Below are positions 1-7,429 of a stretch of 16,612 bases of DNA, piece after piece; within the stretch, counting starts at the first letter, position 1, and every line of letters begins with the position of its first letter. The notes beneath the pieces were generated by a model. It had not been told where the DNA came from. It did not search any database and was given only the letters and a program-made list of their open reading frames with translations. Both the position numbers and the translations under genes were made by a program. This stretch comes from Proteiniphilum sp. UBA4084 (GTDB lineage Bacteria > Bacteroidota > Bacteroidia > Bacteroidales > Dysgonomonadaceae), in contig DFYK01000040.1 of the NCBI GenBank assembly GCA_002383605.1, positions 1 to 16,612 on the forward strand, read 5' to 3'.

Positions 1-1418
1 ATGAACTGATCTGGAAGCGGACCATTGCTTCGCAGATGGCTGATGCCGAGCTGGAACGTACCACGGCCAACATTGCCATATCGAATGCCGACGGTAAGTT
101 TACCGCAAACGGCGAAGTAATCAAATTCGATGGTTTCCTGCGGGTTTACCTGGAAGGTACCGATGATGAAAATGGAGAGAAGGACGAAGGGATGCTTCCT
201 CCCATGAAAGAAGGCGAACAGCTGACCATGCTGGAAACCACTGCCACAGAGCGTTTCACTCAACGCCCGGCCCGTTACACGGAAGCGGCACTGGTGCGCA
301 AGATGGAAGAGTTGGGTATCGGACGCCCCTCGACCTATGCGCCCACTATCTCTACCATCATGAACCGTGAATATGTGGAGAAAAGGAATGTGGAAGGGGA
401 GGAGCGTACCTACAACATCCTTACACTGAAGAAAGGCGTTGTCAAAGACAACGATAAAAAAGAGATTGCCGGTGCCGATAAAAACAAACTGGTTCCTACC
501 GACATTGGCATGGTGGTAAACGATTTTTTGGTGGAATACTTTCCTTCCATTGTCGATTATAACTTTACGGCACGGGTAGAAAAGAACTTCGACAAGATTG
601 CGGAGGGTAAGGCGCAGTGGAATAAATCGATTGCCGAGTTTTACAAAACATTTCATCCCATTGTGGAGGAGACGTCGCAAATGCGGATCGAACACAAGGT
701 GGGTGAACGGGTACTGGGCACGGATCCCAAAACAGGTCGTCAGGTATCGGTGAAGATCGGTCGCTATGGTGCCATGGCGCAGATAGGTACGCAGGAGGAA
801 GAAGAAAAACCGCTGTTTGCCTCCCTGCAGAAGACGCAGTCGATAGAAACCATCACGCTGGAGGAGACATTGAAATTGTTCGAACTCCCCAGACACCTGG
901 GTGAATTCAGGGGGAAAGAGGTGATCATCGGTGTGGGCCGCTTTGGCCCTTACATCCGTCACGACAATAAATTTGTCTCACTACCCAAGGGAATGGACCC
1001 GCTGGAAATTACCCTGGAGGAATCCATTGAACTGATTGAAGCAAAAGAGCAAAAAGATCGGGAAAAACTGATTAAATCTTTTGAGGAAGAACCCGGACTG
1101 CAGGTGTTGAATGGCCGCTACGGACCCTATATCACCTTCGAGAAATCGAATTACAAGATCCCGAAAAAAATGATGCCAGCAGAGCTTACCCTCGAGAATT
1201 GCCGGGCCATCATTGCCGAAGCGGGTCAGGGGAAGACCGGGAAAGGGAAGAATGGGAAAAGCAGCAGCAAGGGATCGGCCGGAAAGACCGAAACAACAAA
1301 GACAACTGCCAAAAAGAGTACAACAAAGAAAACAACTGCAAAATCTACTGCAGGCAAGAAGAGCGCTAGTGGAAAAACAGCTACCAAAGAGCCGGCAACG
1401 AAGAAGCCGAAAGCATAA
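1..1418 (+). CDS. topA: DNA topoisomerase I, C-terminal part (5' end outside window)
   Basis: Type IA topoisomerase that relaxes negatively supercoiled DNA in the nucleoid. The window opens inside the gene: the frame is already open at base 3 (ELIWKRTIASQMADAEL), so the Met at 36 is internal. The conserved GIGRPSTYAPTISTI segment (about 317-361) belongs to the topoisomerase core; the catalytic tyrosine lies upstream of the window. Downstream come topoisomerase C-terminal repeats in place of zinc ribbons: VKIGRYGAMAQIG (about 750-790), IGVGRFGPYIRH (about 930-962) and LNGRYGPYITFE (about 1107-1143). The last ~67 residues (1215-1415) are a low-complexity Lys/Thr/Ala/Ser tail like histone H1, expected to bind DNA without sequence specificity. 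This layout is familiar from Bacteroidetes TopA. The stop is TAA at 1416-1418. A GNAT gene follows after 30 bp with no visible terminator between them. Confidence 0.95.
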   Translation, partial: ELIWKRTIASQMADAELERTTANIAISNADGKFTANGEVIKFDGFLRVYLEGTDDENGEKDEGMLPPMKEGEQLTMLETTATERFTQRPARYTEAALVRKMEELGIGRPSTYAPTISTIMNREYVEKRNVEGEERTYNILTLKKGVVKDNDKKEIAGADKNKLVPTDIGMVVNDFLVEYFPSIVDYNFTARVEKNFDKIAEGKAQWNKSIAEFYKTFHPIVEETSQMRIEHKVGERVLGTDPKTGRQVSVKIGRYGAMAQIGTQEEEEKPLFASLQKTQSIETITLEETLKLFELPRHLGEFRGKEVIIGVGRFGPYIRHDNKFVSLPKGMDPLEITLEESIELIEAKEQKDREKLIKSFEEEPGLQVLNGRYGPYITFEKSNYKIPKKMMPAELTLENCRAIIAEAGQGKTGKGKNGKSSSKGSAGKTETTKTTAKKSTTKKTTAKSTAGKKSASGKTATKEPATKKPKA

Positions 1419-1448
1419 ATCACACGATATATGCTGTAAATCATTGCG

Positions 1449-1943
1449 ATGATTATGCAGGTCAGACCTACCACATATGCCGATTTACCGGATGTAATGG
1501 CTGTCTACGCCATCGCACGTGAATTGATGTGTCGGGCCGGAAATGCGTCACAATGGGCCGGCGGCTATCCGGCAGAATCTTTTATTATTGAGGAGATAGC
1601 ATCCGGGCACAGCTTTGTCTGTGAAAATGAAGCAAAAGAGATTGTGGGTACATTTTGTCTGATTCACGGCGATGATCCTACCTACTCGCTGATTTACGAT
1701 GGAGAGTGGCTGAATAACGAACCTTACGCCACCGTGCATCGCATCGCTTCGTCGGGAAAGGAAAAGGGAGTTGCCAAATTCTGTATCGACTGGTGTTTCA
1801 CCCAATATTCCAACATCCGCATAGATACCCACCGCGATAACCACATCATGCAGCATATCATCCAATCGATGGGATTCACCTACTGCGGTATTATCTTCGT
1901 CTCCAATGGTTCGGAACGATTGGCCTATCAGAAAATAGTGTAA
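1449..1943 (+). CDS. GNAT-family N-acetyltransferase
   Basis: A 164-residue protein, the usual size for a single GNAT domain, which transfers acetyl from acetyl-CoA to an amine; the substrate cannot be told. The N-terminal VRPTTYADLPDVMAVYAIAR is the typical GNAT beta1-alpha1 start. VHRIASSGKEKGVAKFCIDW (residues 97-116) is the acetyl-CoA loop and helix, with a somewhat degenerate R/QxxGxG/A motif. IRIDTHRDNHIMQHIIQSMGF (124-143) and the final SERLAYQKI complete the fold. The start could be the ATG at 1449 or the one at 1455; neither has a strong Shine-Dalgarno. It lies 30 bp behind topA on the same strand and may be co-transcribed. It converges with the chrA pair across 33 bp that hold no clear terminator. 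Confidence 0.85.
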   Translation: MIMQVRPTTYADLPDVMAVYAIARELMCRAGNASQWAGGYPAESFIIEEIASGHSFVCENEAKEIVGTFCLIHGDDPTYSLIYDGEWLNNEPYATVHRIASSGKEKGVAKFCIDWCFTQYSNIRIDTHRDNHIMQHIIQSMGFTYCGIIFVSNGSERLAYQKIV

Positions 1944-1976
1944 GTTGTAAGTCCGTGCGCCGGTTCAAGAAAGAAA

Positions 1977-2540
1977 TTATGCCGGATAAAGAAAGAGGCC
2001 TGCCACACCCGAGAGCACGATCAGCAGAATGGGATCTGCCTTTTTCAGGGATGCCAACAGCACCACGCCAAAGATAATCCAGCTTTTGTAGTCGATAAAA
2101 TTATGGTCGTTCATCAGCATCAGGGCGGCAGAAGCAATAAGGCCGATGATTGCCGGCTTCAGTACCGAAAGCGATGCTTGCATCCAGGGATTGCTTTTCA
2201 GCCGGAAGAAAAAGGCGCAGACAATGGTCATGATTACCAGGGAGGGGAGGCTCACGGCCAGGGTGCAGATGGCAGAACCGATCACACCGTAACCTTGTGC
2301 AAATCCCATGTCTGTGACGGCAGTATAGCCGATGTAGGTGGCCGAATTAAAGGCGATGGGCCCCGGCGTGGTCTGGGAGATGGCCACAATGTCGGTAAAG
2401 TCGCTGACCGATATCCATTTATGCACATCCACCACCTCTCGCTGTATCAGCGGCAGCATGGCATAGCCTCCTCCAAAACCAAAAACACCGATTTTGAGAA
2501 ACGTGAGAAATAGTGCGATATAGAGATCGGTCAGTTCCAT
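1977..2540 (-). CDS. chrA: chromate transporter, short-chain ChrA, second subunit
   Basis: A 187-residue membrane protein of the CHR family, half the size of the two-domain ChrA. Members export chromate or carry related anions; the real substrate here is unknown. The family signature is plain: FLKIGVFGFGGGYAMLPLIQ near residues 14-33, then AISQTTPGPIAFNSATYIG near 53-71, followed by long hydrophobic stretches that suggest about five to six membrane segments. Short-chain CHR proteins are usually encoded in pairs and are thought to work as heterodimers with opposite membrane topology. Its ATG (2540-2538) directly abuts the TAA of the upstream partner, so it is almost surely translated by coupling from the same mRNA. 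Confidence 0.9.
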   Translation of the reverse strand: MELTDLYIALFLTFLKIGVFGFGGGYAMLPLIQREVVDVHKWISVSDFTDIVAISQTTPGPIAFNSATYIGYTAVTDMGFAQGYGVIGSAICTLAVSLPSLVIMTIVCAFFFRLKSNPWMQASLSVLKPAIIGLIASAALMLMNDHNFIDYKSWIIFGVVLLASLKKADPILLIVLSGVAGLFLYPA

Positions 2541-3101
2541 TTATTTTTTCATTGTTTGCCTTGTGAAGAGATAGTGACCTATTCCCAGCAGAATGGCAGC
2601 CAGGATCACATAGACGGGCGATATCTTCAGCAACCATACCGACAAGGCCACTGACAGCGGGATCCATATATTTTTCAGGTTGACTCCTGCTGACTTCCCT
2701 AATCCCAGTAGGGGCGCTGCAATCAGTGCAACAACCGCGGGACGTATACCCTTGAAGATGCGTTCAATCACCAGGTTTTCCTTAAACCGGGTGAAAACCA
2801 TGGCAATAAGCAGGATGAGAATGAAAGAGGGCAGGATGATGCCGACACCGGAAAAGAGGCTTCCTTTGAATCCGAGCCGCTTATTTCCCACAAAAAGCGC
2901 TGTGTTCAGGGAGATGGGGCCGGGCATCGACTGGGCAATGGCCAGCATATCCATAAACTCGTCGTCGTCGAGCCACAGCTTCTTTTCAACCACTTCCTTG
3001 CGGATAAGCGGTATCATCGCATAGCCGCCTCCAAAGGTGAAGGCGCCGATCTTAAAAAAAACCAGGAATAATTCCCAATATTGTTTTTTTTGTGTACTCA
3101 T
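2541..3101 (-). CDS. chrA: chromate transporter, short-chain ChrA, first subunit
   Basis: A 186-residue CHR-family membrane protein, the first half of the pair. FFKIGAFTFGGGYAMIPLIRK lies near residues 15-35 and AIAQSMPGPISLNTALFVGN near 54-73, followed by hydrophobic segments and the basic end RQTMKK. I chose the ATG at 3101 (MSTQKKQYWELFLVFFK), because the CHR domain begins there in all relatives I know. The frame stays open for another 87 codons upstream to a GTG at 3362, but that stretch has no CHR character. The TAA at 2543-2541 is followed at once by the ATG of the second subunit in the same frame. The upstream leader is long and has a promoter-like sequence (3377-3408) and a 12-bp inverted repeat just before the gene. 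Confidence 0.9.
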   Translation of the reverse strand: MSTQKKQYWELFLVFFKIGAFTFGGGYAMIPLIRKEVVEKKLWLDDDEFMDMLAIAQSMPGPISLNTALFVGNKRLGFKGSLFSGVGIILPSFILILLIAMVFTRFKENLVIERIFKGIRPAVVALIAAPLLGLGKSAGVNLKNIWIPLSVALSVWLLKISPVYVILAAILLGIGHYLFTRQTMKK

Positions 3102-3121
3102 TGTCGCTGTGTAATAAAAAT

Positions 3122-3167
3122 GAAAGCAGATTGCAAAGTCGATACAAACTATTGCCAATCTGCTTTC
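3122..3167. repeat. 12-bp perfect inverted repeat before chrA
   Basis: GAAAGCAGATTG at 3122-3133 is the exact reverse complement of CAATCTGCTTTC at 3156-3167, with a 22-nt spacer. It sits 21 bp upstream of the chrA ATG on the coding (minus) strand. In RNA it would form a 12-bp hairpin just above the ribosome-binding region. It could be an operator, an mRNA stabiliser or part of a regulatory leader; the sequence does not decide which. Confidence 0.6.
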
Positions 3168-3376
3168 TATAAGAAGCCGCACCGGTGGAATAAGACGAAA
3201 CTCCGTATGACAGGATTTGAGTGTCCCGATATCTTTGTAATCCGCTGTTCGTCCGAAAACGAATCCCGAAGGCTGCGGCCCGCCATTGATATCAAAAACG
3301 TGTCTCGGTTTATAAAATGTAATTGATGAGTTTCCCAATCGACCAATGCGGCAGTAACTCACTCATTTTATATTTC

Positions 3377-3408
3377 CAAAGATAAAACGGATAAATGAAT
3401 TATCCAAA
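3377..3408 (-). promoter_or_regulatory. Bacteroidetes-type promoter for chrA pair
   Basis: Reading the minus strand, TTTG (3408-3405) is followed after 20 nt by TATCTTTG (3384-3377). This fits the known Bacteroidetes primary sigma consensus, TTTG then about 19-20 nt then TAnnTTTG. Transcription would start near 3372, giving a leader of about 270 nt before the chrA ATG. The spacer contains the short palindrome GGATAA-N5-TTATCC (3389-3405). Confidence 0.6.
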
Positions 3409-3491
3409 TAATTCCGACTGTTTTTTTCGATGTTAACACTCCCGGAGCGGGTATTTTGGTCATTTTTATGCATAATCAGCATCCTGCCACA

Positions 3492-4844
3492 TCAGTTTTG
3501 TGCCAGTATGTTGCTGATTTCCTCGTCGGTTACTTCGTGATTGGTCAGGTCCCCTGCAAGATACTGATCATAGGCACTCATGTCGATGAGTCCATGCCCC
3601 GACAGATTGAAGAGGATTACCTTGCTCTTCCCTTCCTCCTTCGCCTGTTTGGCTTCGCGGATGGCGGCTGCAATGGCATGGGTGGATTCCGGTGCCGGCA
3701 CAATGCCCTCAGTCTGAGCGAAGAGAACACCTGCTTCAAAGGTCTCCAGCTGCTTGATGGCAGTAGCTTCCACCAGCCCGTCTTTGAGCAGCTGGCTCAC
3801 GATGCTTCCGGCACCATGGTAGCGGAGTCCGCCTGCATGGATGTTGGCCGGTGCAAACTTATGTCCCAGTGTAAACATCGGGATGAGGGGTGTGTAGCCG
3901 GTCTCGTCGCCAAAGTCGTACTGGAACCGTCCACGGGTAAGCTTGGGACACGACGCCGGTTCGGCGGCCACGAAACGGGTATTTTTCTCTCCCTGCATGT
4001 TGTGACGCAGGAAAGGAAAAGTGATGCCCGAGAAGTTGGATCCACCCCCGAAGCAACCGATGACCACGTCGGGATACTCTCCCGCCATTTCCATCTGCTT
4101 CTCGGCTTCAAGCCCAATGATGGTCTGGTGCAGGGCCACATGGTTCAACACACTTCCCAGGGTATACTTGCAATTGGGAGTCTGCATGGCCAGCTCAATG
4201 GCTTCAGAGATGGCAGTGCCCAGGCTGCCCTGGTAATTGGGGTGATCGGTGATGATCTGCCGGCCCGCCTTGGTAGACATGCTGGGTGAAGCAATTACCT
4301 GCGCTCCCCAGGTCTGCATGAGCGAGCGGCGGTAAGGTTTCTGCTCGTAGCTTATTTTGACCATATAAACCGCCAGTTCCAGTCCAAATGTCTTGGCTGC
4401 GAAGGCCAGGGCAGTACCCCACTGGCCGGCACCGGTCTCGGTGGTGATGTTGGTCGTTCCGTCCATCTTATTGTAATATGCCTGTGGCAGTGCCGAGTTG
4501 AGTTTGTGTGAACCGACGGGACTCACACTCTCATTTTTAAAATAGATGTGTGCCGGTGTGTCGATTGCCTTCTCCAGTCCGGTAGCACGTACCAGCGGCG
4601 TGGGGCGGTAGATCTTGTATTTTTCCCGCACCTCCTCCGGTATGTCGATCCATGCATCGGTCTGATTGACCTCCTGGCGCGACAGCTCTTCGGCAAACAA
4701 AGGGAAGAGGTCTTCGGCCTTCATCGGCTCTTTTGTTTGCGGGTTCAGCATGGGCTGTGGTTTGTTCTCCATTTCAGCCGTGATGTTATACCACTGTGTG
4801 GGTATATCGGCTTCCGGGAGCATGAATTTTTTTCTTTTTTCCAT
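3492..4844 (-). CDS. trpB: TrpB2-type tryptophan synthase beta chain
   Basis: A 450-residue PLP enzyme of the TrpB-like (TrpB2) class, about 50 residues longer than classical TrpB1. It condenses indole with serine to give tryptophan in the cytoplasm. The PLP lysine is K114 in SPVGSHKLNSA; TTETGAGQWG (134-143) is the carboxylate-binding loop, with W where TrpB1 has H; CFGGGSN (264-270) binds the PLP phosphate; SGHG (415-418) lies near the C-terminus. TrpB2 proteins often lack a partner alpha chain, and no trpA or other trp gene is in this window, so an indole-salvage role is possible. The ATG at 4844 gives the expected MEKRKKFMLPEADIP start. The leader between this gene and maeB carries a large palindrome. 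The gene has no convincing intrinsic terminator. Confidence 0.93.
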   Translation of the reverse strand: MEKRKKFMLPEADIPTQWYNITAEMENKPQPMLNPQTKEPMKAEDLFPLFAEELSRQEVNQTDAWIDIPEEVREKYKIYRPTPLVRATGLEKAIDTPAHIYFKNESVSPVGSHKLNSALPQAYYNKMDGTTNITTETGAGQWGTALAFAAKTFGLELAVYMVKISYEQKPYRRSLMQTWGAQVIASPSMSTKAGRQIITDHPNYQGSLGTAISEAIELAMQTPNCKYTLGSVLNHVALHQTIIGLEAEKQMEMAGEYPDVVIGCFGGGSNFSGITFPFLRHNMQGEKNTRFVAAEPASCPKLTRGRFQYDFGDETGYTPLIPMFTLGHKFAPANIHAGGLRYHGAGSIVSQLLKDGLVEATAIKQLETFEAGVLFAQTEGIVPAPESTHAIAAAIREAKQAKEEGKSKVILFNLSGHGLIDMSAYDQYLAGDLTNHEVTDEEISNILAQN

Positions 4845-4915
4845 CGTTCTATCAGTTTATAAGTATTTGTTATTTTCTGTCGTTTGTTGTTTGATATTTT
4901 TTCGGCTGCATCTTC

Positions 4916-5016
4916 TAAGCGACCCGTTCACGATTTACAGGCTATCTGATAAGAACTCGCTACGCTCAAACAACTTATCAGATTACGCCTGTTGCATCGG
5001 ACGGGTACCCCGCTTA
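4916..5016. repeat. ~101-bp imperfect palindrome between maeB and trpB
   Basis: Nested matching arms occupy nearly all of this gap. TAAGCG (4916-4921) pairs with CGCTTA (5011-5016), ACCCGT (4922-4927) with ACGGGT (5001-5006), ACAGGC (4937-4942) with GCCTGT (4987-4992), and ATCTGATAAG (4944-4953) with CTTATCAGAT (4974-4983). The central loop is 20 nt and on the minus strand contains GAGCGTAGCGAG. The order of arms is kept and the internal loops are small, so as RNA it would fold into one long hairpin. A separate 10-bp palindrome GCTTATAAGC lies at 5012-5021. It may be a repetitive extragenic or MITE-like element, the maeB 3' end structure, or a trpB leader. No T tract follows it on the minus strand. 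Confidence 0.7.
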
Positions 5017-5037
5017 TAAGCTGAGGCCTTGAAATAT

Positions 5038-5045
5038 CAAACATA
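5038..5045 (-). promoter_or_regulatory. possible -7 box for trpB
   Basis: On the minus strand the sequence is TATGTTTG, an exact TAnnTTTG box, 10 bp beyond the maeB stop. No good TTTG -33 element is seen at the right distance. If used, transcription would start near 5032 and the ~187-nt trpB leader would carry the whole palindrome. Confidence 0.3.
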
Positions 5046-5054
5046 CATCCTTCC

Positions 5055-7358
5055 TCAGACGATGCGTGAAAGGTTGTTCAGTCGGATGTTTTCCTCCACG
5101 ATGGCATCAATCACCGCCACTGCCACCATATTCACAATGTCGCGTACAGGTGTTTCCACATCAAGGATGTGCACCGGTTTGTTCAGACCCATCTGAATGG
5201 GGCCGATGATGTCATTCAGTCCCGTCTCCTTCAGTAGCTTGTAGGAAGCATTGGCCGAGCTGAGGTTGGGAAACACGAGGGTGTTCACCTCTTTGTCGCC
5301 CAGCCGCGTGAACGGATATTTTTTGTTGCGTAACTCCCTGTTGAGGGCATAGTCTACCTGCATTTCCCCGTCGACCACCATATCGGGATAGCGTTCATGC
5401 AGGGTTTCAACCACCTGGTGCACGCTGGCAGGACTTCCTTCCTTGTCGGCTCCGAAGTTGGAGTATGAGAGCATGGCGATGACCGGATCGTAGTTGAAGA
5501 ACTTGACGGTTGCATTGGCAAGCCGGGCGATGTCTATCAGTGTTTCGGTGTCGGGATGGCGATTGAACAGCGTATCTGCAAGAAAGAGCATTCCCTTTTT
5601 GGTATTCACGATGTGCATGGCGCCGATATGGTTCAATCCTTCGCGGATGCCGATTACCTCTTTGGCTACGTCGGTGGTGTCGGCATACTTGCTGAAAACA
5701 CCGGTGATCATGGCATCGGCTTCGCCTGTTTCCACCATCATCATGCCAAAATAATCGCGTTCGAACATCTTCTCCGATGCTTCCTCGAAGGTCATTCCCT
5801 GCCGGTTGCGTTTTTCGGTCAGTATCTGTGCATATCGCATGCGGCGTTCTTCTTCCCGGTCGTGGCGCAGGTTCACAATTTCTATTCCTTCGAGATTGAT
5901 CTGGTTCTCGCGTGCTACATTGGCAATTTTCTCCTCATTACCCAGCAGCACAGGGTGACATATACCTTCCGCGCGTGCTGTTTCGGCAGCCTTGAGCATG
6001 TTCAGATGGTTGGTCTCGGAGAAAACCACCCGTTTGGGGTTCTGGCGCGCCATCTCGTAGAGGCGGCGGATCATCTTGTTGTCCATGCCCATCAGGTCAC
6101 GCAATTTGTGGTCATATTCGTCCCAATTGGTAATCGGCTTGCGTGCCACACCCGACGCCATGGCAGCCTTTGCTACTGCGGGAGCCACTGTGGTGAGCAG
6201 TCGCGGGTCGAGCGGCTTGGGAATGATATACTCTTTTCCAAAACGAAGTTTCTTTACGCTGTAAGCTGCATTCACCACGTCGGGAACCGCCTTCTTTGTC
6301 AGCTCTGCCAGGGCATAGACCGTGGCGATCTTCATCTCTTCGTTGATGCAGGTAGCCTGTACATCCAGTGCACCGCGAAAAATATAGGGGAAACCGAGCA
6401 CGTTGTTGATCTGGTTGGGATAGTCGGAACGACCCGTGGCGAAGATGATATCTTCCCGAGATGCCATGGCCAGCTCATAAGAAATCTCCGGGTTGGGGTT
6501 GGCCAGCGCGAAGACGATAGGATCGTGATTCATCGACTGTAACATTTCCGGGGTAAGCACATCGGCCACGGAGAGGCCGAGAAACACATCGGCATCCTTC
6601 ATTGCCTCCTCCAGCGTGGTGATGTTTCTGCTGGTGGCAAAAGGCTTTTTGCGGTCGTTCAGGTCGGTCCGTGCGGTGTTGATCACTCCTTTGGAGTCGA
6701 CCATTACAATATTTTCAAGCTTTGCCCCCAATGCCATGTAGAGTTTGGTACAGGAGTTGGCAGCAGCACCGGCGCCATTCACCACCACGCGAATATCTTC
6801 AATCTTTTTTCCATTGATCTCCAGTGCATTAAGTAATCCGCAGGCAGAGATGATCGCGGTGCCGTGCTGGTCGTCGTGCATGATGGGAATGTCGAGTTCG
6901 CTCTTCAGTCGTTCTTCAATCTCAAAGCATTGCGGAGCCTTGATGTCTTCCAGGTTAATACCTCCAAAAGTGGGTGCTATTGCTTTGACTATCTGGATGA
7001 ATTTCTCCGGATCTTTTTCGTCCACTTCGATGTCGAATACGTCGATGCCTGCGAAAATTTTGAAAAGCAACCCCTTGCCTTCCATGACCGGTTTACCGGC
7101 CAGGGCGCCAATGTTTCCAAGACCCAGTACGGCGGTGCCATTCGAGATGACTGCCACCAGGTTGCCCTTCGAGGTATAATTATATGCATCTTGTGGATTT
7201 TTTTCAATTTCCAGGCAGGGCGCAGCAACTCCCGGTGAGTAAGCGAGAGAAAGGTCGCGCTGTGAACTATAAGGTTTGGTAGGTACGACTTCAATTTTTC
7301 CGGGACGCCCCTGCGCATGATAGGCAAGTGCGTCGTCACGTAGTTTGTTATTTGCCAT
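5055..7358 (-). CDS. maeB: NADP-dependent malic enzyme with phosphotransacetylase-like domain
   Basis: A 767-residue protein, the normal length for the MaeB fusion. It decarboxylates malate to pyruvate with reduction of NADP in the cytoplasm. The N-terminal malic domain shows LSLAYSPGVAAPC (36-48, with the catalytic Tyr), MEGKGLLFKIFAGID (92-106, with the catalytic Lys), GGINLEDIKAP (132-142) and MHDDQHGTA (160-168), the last two supplying metal ligands. The NAD(P)-binding domain has NGAGAAANSC (194-203) and TGRSDYPNQINN (308-319). From about residue 427 a phosphotransacetylase-like domain follows (NPKRVVFSE, later FNYDPVIAMLSYSNFG). In known MaeB proteins this domain is regulatory, often an acetyl-CoA sensor, not a working Pta. 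The start ATG at 7358 gives the expected MANNKLRDDALAYH. It lies 71 bp from the DUF2461 gene. Confidence 0.95.
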   Translation of the reverse strand: MANNKLRDDALAYHAQGRPGKIEVVPTKPYSSQRDLSLAYSPGVAAPCLEIEKNPQDAYNYTSKGNLVAVISNGTAVLGLGNIGALAGKPVMEGKGLLFKIFAGIDVFDIEVDEKDPEKFIQIVKAIAPTFGGINLEDIKAPQCFEIEERLKSELDIPIMHDDQHGTAIISACGLLNALEINGKKIEDIRVVVNGAGAAANSCTKLYMALGAKLENIVMVDSKGVINTARTDLNDRKKPFATSRNITTLEEAMKDADVFLGLSVADVLTPEMLQSMNHDPIVFALANPNPEISYELAMASREDIIFATGRSDYPNQINNVLGFPYIFRGALDVQATCINEEMKIATVYALAELTKKAVPDVVNAAYSVKKLRFGKEYIIPKPLDPRLLTTVAPAVAKAAMASGVARKPITNWDEYDHKLRDLMGMDNKMIRRLYEMARQNPKRVVFSETNHLNMLKAAETARAEGICHPVLLGNEEKIANVARENQINLEGIEIVNLRHDREEERRMRYAQILTEKRNRQGMTFEEASEKMFERDYFGMMMVETGEADAMITGVFSKYADTTDVAKEVIGIREGLNHIGAMHIVNTKKGMLFLADTLFNRHPDTETLIDIARLANATVKFFNYDPVIAMLSYSNFGADKEGSPASVHQVVETLHERYPDMVVDGEMQVDYALNRELRNKKYPFTRLGDKEVNTLVFPNLSSANASYKLLKETGLNDIIGPIQMGLNKPVHILDVETPVRDIVNMVAVAVIDAIVEENIRLNNLSRIV

Positions 7359-7369
7359 TTTGATTTTAA

Positions 7370-7398
7370 TTGTGCAGTATGAATGAGAAATTGCACAA
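7370..7398. repeat. 7-bp inverted repeat upstream of maeB
   Basis: TTGTGCA (7370-7376) and TGCACAA (7392-7398) are exact inverted copies, 15 nt apart, ending 12 bp before the maeB start codon. They overlap the possible -7 box at 7396-7403. The position suits an operator, but the surroundings are AT-rich and the match may be chance. Confidence 0.35.
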
Positions 7399-7403
7399 AA
7401 TTA
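7396..7403 (-). promoter_or_regulatory. possible -7 box for maeB
   Basis: The minus strand reads TAATTTTG, matching TAnnTTTG. It would give a short leader of about 30 nt before the maeB ATG at 7358. No clear -33 element is visible in the AT-rich sequence upstream. Confidence 0.3.
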
Positions 7404-7429
7404 TAAAATAAATGCGACAGATTATAATT

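Larger units (their letters stand above)
3102..3491. other. 390-bp intergenic stretch, chrA leader and trpB 3' flank
   Basis: No gene that I recognise. The right end (about 3385-3491) is the 3' flank of trpB and holds only a weak hairpin (CCCGGAGCGGG, 3441-3451) without a T tract in the trpB direction. From about 3372 down to 3102 the sequence would be the transcribed leader of chrA. It contains a frame open from GTG 3362 into chrA, an 18-codon alternative ORF from ATG 3366 (MSELLPHWSIGKLINYIL), and the perfect inverted repeat at 3122-3167. The translated extension (for example FDINGGPQPSGFVFG) looks protein-like but matches no family I know. Confidence 0.5.

Noticed and set aside
1944..1976. 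Bidirectional terminator between the convergent GNAT and chrA genes
   Set aside because: The 33 bp contain no stable stem with a T tract on either strand.
3230..3237. Plus-strand TATCTTTG, a perfect -7 box
   Set aside because: No -33 element at the right distance and no rightward gene downstream; it faces the 3' end of trpB.
3081..3326. 81-codon rightward open frame across the chrA leader
   Set aside because: No family signature, starts inside chrA, and overlaps the inverted repeat; more likely non-coding.
3102..3362. In-frame N-terminal extension of the first ChrA subunit, from the GTG at 3362
   Set aside because: It adds 87 residues with no CHR character ahead of a normal CHR start; the ATG at 3101 gives the family-typical length. 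Kept only as a leader observation.
3441..3451. CCCGGAGCGGG hairpin as trpB terminator
   Set aside because: Only a 4-bp stem, and no T tract follows in the trpB direction.
5556..6542. 328-codon open frame antisense to maeB
   Set aside because: Lies wholly opposite a clear gene, with no recognisable domain; a by-product of codon bias.
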